Source of the DNA: Perca fluviatilis
Taxonomy: Eukaryota; Chordata; Actinopteri; Perciformes; Percidae
DNA length: 64,000 nucleotides
Assembly (NCBI RefSeq): GCF_010015445.1
Contig: NC_053115.1
Span: 5,563,576-5,627,575 of the forward strand
Direction: 5' to 3'
How positions within the stretch are numbered: position 1 is the stretch's first letter; the number at the start of each line of letters is the position of its first letter. The notes beneath the pieces are model-generated. The model made no database searches, was not told the origin of the DNA, and saw only the letters and a list, made by a program, of their open reading frames with translations. Both the position numbers and the translations under genes were made by a program. Positions 56,796-64,000 of this stretch are shown here, in pieces.

Positions 56796-58524
56796 ACTAG
56801 TAGAGCATTTGGCAGCTAAAGTGCCAGATGTATTTGCCAGGAGTAGGTGGAGACCAAAACAAAGCTAAAAGGAGGTTGAAAATCTGACTTACGTTGGTCA
56901 GGTAACATTAACAAATCTCCAAATGATATAAGCAATAGTTCGCTAATACATTACATTACAAGCTAATAATGTGTTAAATGTGTGATTTTTAGCTTGTGGT
57001 GGAGGCCAAAAGCAAACTGATGCAAAAACTCTGATGCAGCTTTAGATTCTTGTGGCTGTTTATTACAACCTTAATATTTGTTTTGTATGATATTATTTAA
57101 AACACACTACAACATATACATCATCCACTCTTAAGATGATCTGTTGATGAAATCATTTTTATTACCCTTTTTAATTGCTCTGATTTTATATAAAGCTATT
57201 GTGTCTCTGGTCAACCTTTCGGGGCTCCTCTCTTGTTTTTGTCCATTTTTAGTTTATCCTCAGAGCTGTAGTAGCTGAAGTTCACTAACTTCCGAACATT
57301 GCGGAACTCAGCTGATGAGTACGAGACAGACATGCTCAATCTGGTGATATTCTTCAAGGTCATTAGATCCATTGTTTAGAGTCAGTGCCCTCGGTTAAAT
57401 AAAATAAAATAAATCCGAAACCAGGTTTAAAAGCAAGAATTGATGTTTGAGTGAGCAAGCTCTCACCAATGTTGATTGACATTTCTGGTAATGCTTTTAA
57501 AGACACTAGATTTCTACCCTTAATCTTACGTTGTCATTCTTTTCAGCTTTATTTGGGTTGCATCAGTTTTTCTGACACTGATTGTACTTGACTTGTTTCC
57601 CTTCGGGCAAGGAGAGGACTTTTTTGTCTAGATAATAAAATAGAAAGCACAAATTCTTGCCAATTTATTTCTCCAACACTGAAATTAGAACATCAAAATG
57701 TCCTGAGCAGACTCCTTTTGGAGGTGGTCACGCTATGACTTTCACTCGAGTCTGCAAACTATGGGCCTAGACCCTGTAAATGAACAGTATTTGTATAATT
57801 AGATATGCCAGGCGAGAGGGTATTACATTCATAGCTCCACACTTAATTTCCTCAGTTACTGCAGCTATTAAGAAAAATACATCCATTTGGTTTAATACCC
57901 ACAGAAAAAAATTAGGTCACACAATATTGAATTTGCCAGAGAAGATGATGTTAACCCTTGCCAGGGACCCACTGTAGCATTGAGAATATCAGTTCTTGCA
58001 GTAGGGTGTTTCAGCTTTCCTGCATATCCTACAGTGTATCAAATATTGAAATTATTAGTCAGCTATTACCTGAATCCAGTGGACAGTGGCCAAATATACC
58101 CAATGTATTGGATTTCCAGCAAAACTGTAATGAACTATAGAATAGTACAGTATGAAGTAATACCAGGCACAATATATCGTATATATAAAAATATATATAT
58201 GAAAAAAAAACAATTGTCAAAAGCAAGATATATATATTATTATATATATTTTTTCATTTTAAACAGAATAAAGATTTATCTTCAGTAGCATGGGGTATAT
58301 ACATGTCAAAAATCCCAAATTAAGATCTTTACAGTAGTAAAGTATGGTACAAGGTATAGTGTATCTTTATAGTAGTATATTGTATTAATATTGAAAAGGG
58401 AAAAAGAACGCTTAAAAGATAAGGCTGGTGTTATTCTATATTTTTCTCACTGTCACTGTCACTGTCTCTCTGTAAATATATAAAAATGGCTCACACATAT
58501 ATATTTTAATTTATTCTTAAAATT
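56796..58524. other. Contactin intron, no feature assigned
   Basis: AT-rich. Low-complexity (TA)n-rich sequence at 58170-58265 has local self-complementarity. No exon. Confidence 0.4.
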
Positions 58525-58573
58525 CTGCTGCCGTAAATACTGACTAGAGTCTAGTCAGTATTTACAGCAGCAG
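58525..58573. repeat. Near-perfect palindrome, 22-bp arms
   Basis: Arms at 58525-58546 and 58552-58573 are reverse complements with one mismatch (CCGT versus CTGT), with a 5-base spacer. Could be a MITE remnant or a cruciform-forming site. Confidence 0.8.
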
Positions 58574-58675
58574 AACGGTGTATGTGGTATTGAGTCAAAA
58601 TAAACTGTAGTGCTCATGTTCAAAGTAATGAAGGAAGATGTCACCCAGTGTAATAGTGTGACTGATTGATGTGTT

Positions 58676-58677
<2 letters not shown>

Positions 58678-58707
<30 letters not shown>

Positions 58708-58760
58708 TTATACTTTATTAATCCCACAAGGGGAAATTACAATGTTTTTTATGGTTTTAA
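58678..58760 (-). mobile_element. (ATT)n tail and retroposon 3' end, minus strand
   Basis: An (AAT)10 microsatellite at 58678-58707 adjoins TTTATACTTTATTAATCCCA and CAAGGGGAAATT. On the minus strand this reads AATTTCCCCTTGTGGGATTA..TAAAGTATAAA then (TTA)n, the 3' end of a fish RTE/Rex3-like LINE. Only the tail is present. Confidence 0.6.
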
Positions 58761-60244
58761 CAATATAGCTCAAGCATAGATATATCAGGATTTGGCTGCA
58801 CGTTAGTGACACCAATTCATTGTTGGTTTTGGTCTTTTAATTTGATTGATTGACATTAAAAAGCCTTATCCTTTAGATCATTACCAGTAACTGTGGCAGA
58901 GACCGTCAAGTGCTGATGCTCAGCAATCACACAAGGGAAATATGCAGACCCGAGAAGCAGGGCAGAATGTGATGCATTATGGAAAATGCAGGGAACCACT
59001 AACTGAAAAAGGCAGGACGAGGTAGAGTGAAAACACCTAAAATGTAACCTCGAAACATACTCACGTAATTGCTCCTGTAGTACTGAAAATATATACTGAT
59101 ATTTAACAGTGATATGGAGGTAGAATAATAGGGTTAAATAGGGGCAAGTTTGAAAATCTGGTTTACATGTTAGAGAGAGAGAGAGCAGATATGATAAAAA
59201 ATGAAAATACCAGGTTGTCTTTTGTGTCTACGCTCATAACCCTTGCTAGTTAGCTTCATTTTCGTCTAATTTCGTCGTTTCCAACACTTCACTGCTCCCC
59301 TCCACTTTGCCCACTCGGTGACATCGTGAATATATGAACAGGAACCCTGACAGTTCTTCAGTTGACAAATAGTCCAGTGTGGTGCCAGAGCACACTCCAG
59401 GGCTCAGCGCTGTGCTTTATGAATACACCTGTCACTGTGTTTACCATGAATCCGCTGTAATACAGGATCAAGGGCACAGCAGTGATTGGAAAGGGAGAAT
59501 AAAAAAGTACTCTGGCTGGTGTCTGCTATCATGTAATGTGACTTCAGGCAGATGTATGACTCTACCTTTGTTTACGGGTCGGTTCAGGGTAACAGTGACA
59601 TAAATAGAACTGGGAGGGTGTGATTAGAAGATGTTTTGAATTCAGTTGCAGCACAGAGTTAGATAACAGGACTGAATCTAGAAATTGTTTCAAATCGAAT
59701 TGATTTTTATCTTTTGGAGGGTTACCGTTACCGTGACCCCTGGGCTTATGAGATCATTTCAAAACCAATGGGATAAACTGAAAGAATGCCAGCCTGTGGT
59801 CTTAAATATAGGCAGATACTGTATATAGACTTATATAGAATTTGTTACTCTGCTGGAGCTTGATGAATATGAAGTCACATTAAATCCTCATTTTAGTAGT
59901 TTTACATGACTGATTTTAAGCCAATCCCCGATGTTTTACTAACCCTAAGTATTTTTGTTGCCTAAACTGAACTAGTTCCGTTTCACAACATTTACTGCGT
60001 GTTTAAAACTGCGTATGTTACGTTAAATAGAACATTCACATTATTACGTTTGCATGATTAAACCGCCACCATGCGTTAGTAAATAGAACGTTCTATGTGT
60101 CGTTATGGGATTCATTGAAAATCGACCGATAATGTAGATTAGGTAAGAGGATGTTTAGTTTTATTTATCTATTTATTTGACTGTTTTGAAAAAGGAGTTC
60201 AGTGGAATTGTACCTTGTACGATTTCATGTGACAAATACAATTG
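58761..60244. other. Contactin intron, no feature assigned
   Basis: No exon, terminal repeat or tandem array that I can support. A short GA-run lies at 59172-59184. Confidence 0.4.
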
Positions 60245-60275
60245 ATTGATTCATTCATTCATTCATTCATTGGAT
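60245..60275. repeat. (ATTC)n microsatellite
   Basis: About five ATTC units following two GATT units. A separate 19-base T-run is at 60423-60441. Confidence 0.85.
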
Positions 60276-60559
60276 TATAAATCCTATAATTTGCAATAGT
60301 AAATGGTATACTAAGTGTTGGTAAAGGGTTTATGACTGTGTAGTGTGCAGATGTGCTATATTACTGTTAATATATCAGTAATTCCATAGGTGTTTTGAGT
60401 GATTAGAAACATATTGATAAAATTTTTTTTTTTTTTTTTTTCATTTGATAAAAAGCCAAATGAAAATCATTATATTATAAAGCAGCAGCAATGATAACAA
60501 ACATAATTGTGGAGAGTACCCTGGTCAGCAATTGAATTTGCATTATCAGCTCTAAGCTC

Positions 60560-60562
<3 letters not shown>

Positions 60563-60623
<61 letters not shown>
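60563..60623. repeat. (GT)n microsatellite
   Basis: About 30 uninterrupted GT units, the longest pure dinucleotide run in the window. ORFs reading it as Val-Cys or His-Thr are artefacts. Confidence 0.97.
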
Positions 60624-60624
<1 letters not shown>

Positions 60625-62507
60625 TCTGTGTGGTCACCGCGCTGTGTGCTGCAGTACAATCCCCCAGTCTATTTGACGAGGAGACCTCATGCAAAATTGA
60701 TGTGAACCTCAAGGTTACGGGGAGTTCATTCAGAGCATGCTCAGATCAGCCCGCGCCTGCAGCACTCCGCAGCGAATAGGACTGTTCTCCTGGACTCTGC
60801 TGGACTTACTGTAAGCTCCTCTCCACCTGATGTACTCTTAGATTTATGATTCAAATTCAAACAGTCTGTTGGAACAGCAGAACTGAAAGAGCACTCCATT
60901 AAGAGGAGGTTGCATTTGTTTTCTGTTTTGTACCTTTTAGTATAAAGAGATAACAGCCCAGCTGGGTGTGAAGTCTCACATTTTTTCACTTACCTCTCAC
61001 TGTTGCTATGTGGGACAATTTTTTTTTTTTTCACAACTGGCTAGTATTGACGAAGAGTGGCATAGCTGCCATTAAAATGTCAAAATGATCCTTTCAATAG
61101 GTCAATTTGCATTTATGTCAACCATTTGCTCCTGTTGATCTTCCCTTACACCTTTAAATCACATTAATCTTTTTGGGATTTACATCAAAAAGACAAACGA
61201 GATTCCCCGTGTCTTCTAATAACAGAGCCTGTCTCAGGTGTTTCTGCAGCAAGCGTAGGTAGGTGGCTCACTGATTGTGTCCATTCTGCAGAGACACCAT
61301 CACACTCAACCAGCTGTCTGCTCTCGAGGTGTGTGATCTGTCCAGGCTGCCCACCTTCCTTTCCCATTAAGTTCAATCATGCTGGGTGGCTGCAAGTCTA
61401 ACTAGCTTCCCATCCTTTTCCATTTAACCTCCTCTTCTCCTGCACATACAATATCCCTTCGGCACAAACACGCGAGTAAAAAGACAATGGAGAATTCAAA
61501 TGAAGATATACAAGGAATTTAACACAAAACACGAAATGTTGATATTACATATCTGAGTTTGTGTTTTCATATATATTCTTAGAAGCTTTGTCATGACAAG
61601 TATTGCACATAAGTAATATCATTGTTGGAACATTCAGATTAAATGACTGGAACAGACTGTTAGATGAATAATGCATGCTACAAGATGAAAGACAGCTTCG
61701 TCTTTTGTAGTCTGTCAGGCAGGAGACTGGGGAGAGCCATGACTGCCTTTAAGACTGCATGAAGCATCATTCTAACAGCTTGTTAGTTTGCCTGGGAGGG
61801 GGAAAGAATGATATTGATTTTTTCTCTCTTTAACATAGGAATTGTCATTTCACAGTCCTGACACAAAGGCAGACTTATAATAATTCTTTGTTTTTTCAAA
61901 TTACATTAGGAACGGGAAACGTAATTTTTTCATCCGTGTTGATGTTCTGAGATAAAGTCCTGTTACTCTCCATGCTTGTATAGGTATCACTCAGTTTGCA
62001 TCTCTTTCAAATGCTTTGCTGTCACGCAGACAGACTGAAATGTAATAACGTATAAAGTGTTATCGTTGTTCAACAAGAACATTATTTAGCTTTTTGCCTC
62101 TGTTGGTAGCTGTGATTAATAGCTGTCACTATCTGAACTGAGCACGCATGACAAAGTATCTCGTGACCTTTCTTTGAAGGAAATGGTGTGTAGGCAATAC
62201 AAAATGAAGGTGTCAGATCACAATAAGTCAGAAACACAGAAGCACAAACATGAACTAATTAGAAAGCACTCAGAGAGCACATAAATCTGCCAAGGCTGCA
62301 CCGTCCTTTAGATTTGTAATTTTAATAACACAAAATGTTAAAGCATTTTTAATCTGGAGCCGAATTTGCATCGAAATGCGCATAGAGATATACAATCATG
62401 GGATGCTTTTGTCAAAAATGTTTATTTTTCTTATTCAAGTGTGTTAATTCGTGAATAAACAGCAGTAAGACTAGGCAGCTCTGTGAGGCTGTACAGTATT
62501 TTGGCAC
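60624..62507. other. Contactin intron, no feature assigned
   Basis: A CpG-bearing patch at 60640-60780 was inspected for an exon, but no frame continues the contactin Ig1 domain. The remainder is AT-rich. Confidence 0.4.
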
Positions 62508-63520
62508 AGTGGTGCTTTGAGCTAAATGCTAACGTCAAAATGCAGATATTCTCACAATGACAATGCTAACATGCAGATGTTTAGCAGGTATAATGTTTGC
62601 CATGTTAACCACGTTAGTTTAGTGTGTTAGGGGGAAGTATTGAAATATTTACCTTTTTACTTCATTCATTTGGCAGCTGTTGTTACTTGTCACTTTGCAT
62701 ATGAAGATTTTATAAACTTAGCCTATAATGAGCATATAAAACACAATGCATACAGTAAATTAAACCACCAAACACTACAGTACATAAGATGAGTAACATT
62801 AGCTAGCAAAGCCAGCTAAACATTAAAATGCACATTAAATGATACTGCATCAATAATAATATTCCAATAGTGTAATATATAATAACGTAACACCGACAGA
62901 GCCCATTTTGACTCCATAGCGAGTACTTTTACTTTCATGTAACGGAAAATATGGCTGAGGCTGATGGGAGTGTCATTAGTTTGGGATTTCATAAACCTAA
63001 GTATTGGACAAAGTAAAATTTTGACCTGAAAAGTCAGGGGATCACCAAAGTTATAACAATTCTTCCTGAGGTGGACATGAATGCGTGTGAACCAACTTTC
63101 AATTCAATCAAGGCGCCAGAGGAAAAGTCAGGGATCACCAAAGTCGTTACATCTGAGGAACCATTAGTTTCTGTACAAACTGTTGTGCTAATCCATCCTG
63201 TAGATGTTTAGAATTGACTGGATAGTGAAAACTAACAGACAATAAACCATTAGTATTTGTCACCCCATTCATGGCAATCCATCTATCAGTTGTTGTGATA
63301 TGTCACTCTAAATCACAAAAGTCAACCTCATTGGGGCACTAGAGGAAAAGTCATCGGATCGCCAAAGTCAGTGGGATTCATACTCTCATTGACTCTCAGT
63401 CAAACATGAATGTCTGTACAGGATTGTATGTTAATCTATGAAATAGTTGTTGGGATATTTCAGTCAAATTGGTATTGTGATTCCCTTTAGCGTGGCTAAA
63501 AACAGCAAAAACTTAAAAAA
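62508..63520. repeat. Dispersed fish repeat with internal motif copies and a nested insert
   Basis: The start TGGTGCTTTGAGCTAAATGC and the text GCTAACATGCAGATGTTTAG resemble an abundant percomorph repeat. The motif GAAAAGTCAGGGGATCACCAAAG recurs with small changes near 63028, 63122 and 63347 (quoted part: GTCAGGGGATCACCAAAG). About 62630-62945 looks like an insert of another repeat rich in ACTTTTACTTTCA. No ORF. Confidence 0.5.
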
Positions 63521-64000
63521 AAATGCTAGCTCTCACTATGCTATGAAACATCATTTTGTGTATTCCTACTCACACAAGAACACTTACATTTTTACCAAAT
63601 GTCAATGGAATCTGTAACATTGACTCCCTTGGATGCCGAAGCGCGTCAGAGTTTTTTTTTAAAGGTTTAAGATGGCCAAGCCATAAAAATAAAGGCTTTT
63701 TGATTTTTCTAAAGAGAGTGCCTTGGCGTTTTCCTGAGTTTTGCTGAATCTGTAACATTGTTCACATATTCTGCTGGCAGACTTATAAACTGGACCAAAC
63801 ACATAACCTCCTTAGTGTAAGTAATTAAAACTGAGATGAAATAAAACCCACTTCAGCATGCAAGTGGGAGAAAAATCAATACTCACCACAGCAAATATGC
63901 TCAGTTTTGGAATTTTGCCTACATTAGTAGAAAACAAAATACTTGAATGAAGTCAAACTGTTGAAAACTGGTAGCTATAGCTGTTCTTAATGTCAAGACA
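63521..64000. other. Contactin intron to the window edge
   Basis: No exon recognised. The ORFs at 63556-63758 overlap on opposite strands and lack domains. Confidence 0.4.

Noticed and set aside
60470..60779. ORFs across the GT repeat
   Set aside because: Same artefact as the CA repeat; both strands are open because of the repeat.
60640..60780. Possible contactin exon in a CpG-bearing patch
   Set aside because: No frame starts with the expected Trp of Ig1 or shows the paired Ig cysteine, and no good acceptor was found.

Overview
This window is vertebrate nuclear DNA, almost certainly a teleost and probably a percomorph. The basis is the repeat content (L2-type LINEs, tRNA-derived SINEs, hAT, PIF/Harbinger and TTAA-flanked piggyBac-type elements, long CA/GT microsatellites), GT-AG splice sites, and the absence of bacterial-style genes. 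It is a largely non-coding stretch ending in the 5' part of one conserved gene. Family names for repeats come from memory of fish repeat structure, not from a search.

The one host gene I can support is a contactin on the + strand, best matched to contactin-3 (cntn3). Its signal-peptide exon is at 53089-53224 (coding from 53170). The next exon, at 55459-55594, starts the first immunoglobulin domain, and the two join in phase. A CpG-rich stretch at about 46300-46835 ending in a GTAAGT donor is a plausible promoter and 5' untranslated first exon. The rest of the gene should lie beyond 64000.

Positions 1-46000 are a repeat-rich gene desert. Left part: an L2 reverse-transcriptase fragment (1-1137), a foldback (1133-1299), a short retroposon-like unit carrying its own broken ORF with a hydrophobic segment and coiled coil (2888-4280), a hAT MITE with a perfect 8-bp target duplication (5925-7330), a Harbinger remnant with a Myb/SANT ORF (8042-8883), and a LINE split by a 9-bp-TSD Mutator-like MITE (9316-9932). 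Middle part: tRNA-derived SINEs (16327-16488, 38918-39092), two decayed hAT elements (17787-18235 with a BED finger, 21747-24030 with most of a transposase and a phase-2 intron), an L2 3' end (28292-29075), a Gypsy-like solo LTR split by a two-gene Harbinger remnant (30861-32596), and a 906-bp snap-back TTAA element nested in a hAT-like element (33658-35292). Right part: an unidentified element with an FERWR-type exon (35993-36862), two TSD-flanked MITEs (37475-38341), and a nearly complete L2 LINE (41181-45004) whose two halves are separated and followed by near-identical copies of a 470-bp segment containing a piggyBac-type end.

All the transposon genes are broken. The most unusual items are the ORF-bearing retroposon at 2888-4280, the FERWR-exon element at 35993-36862, the duplicated piggyBac segment around the L2 LINE, and the Mutator-like MITE. 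I found no rRNA, no functional tRNA and no CRISPR.
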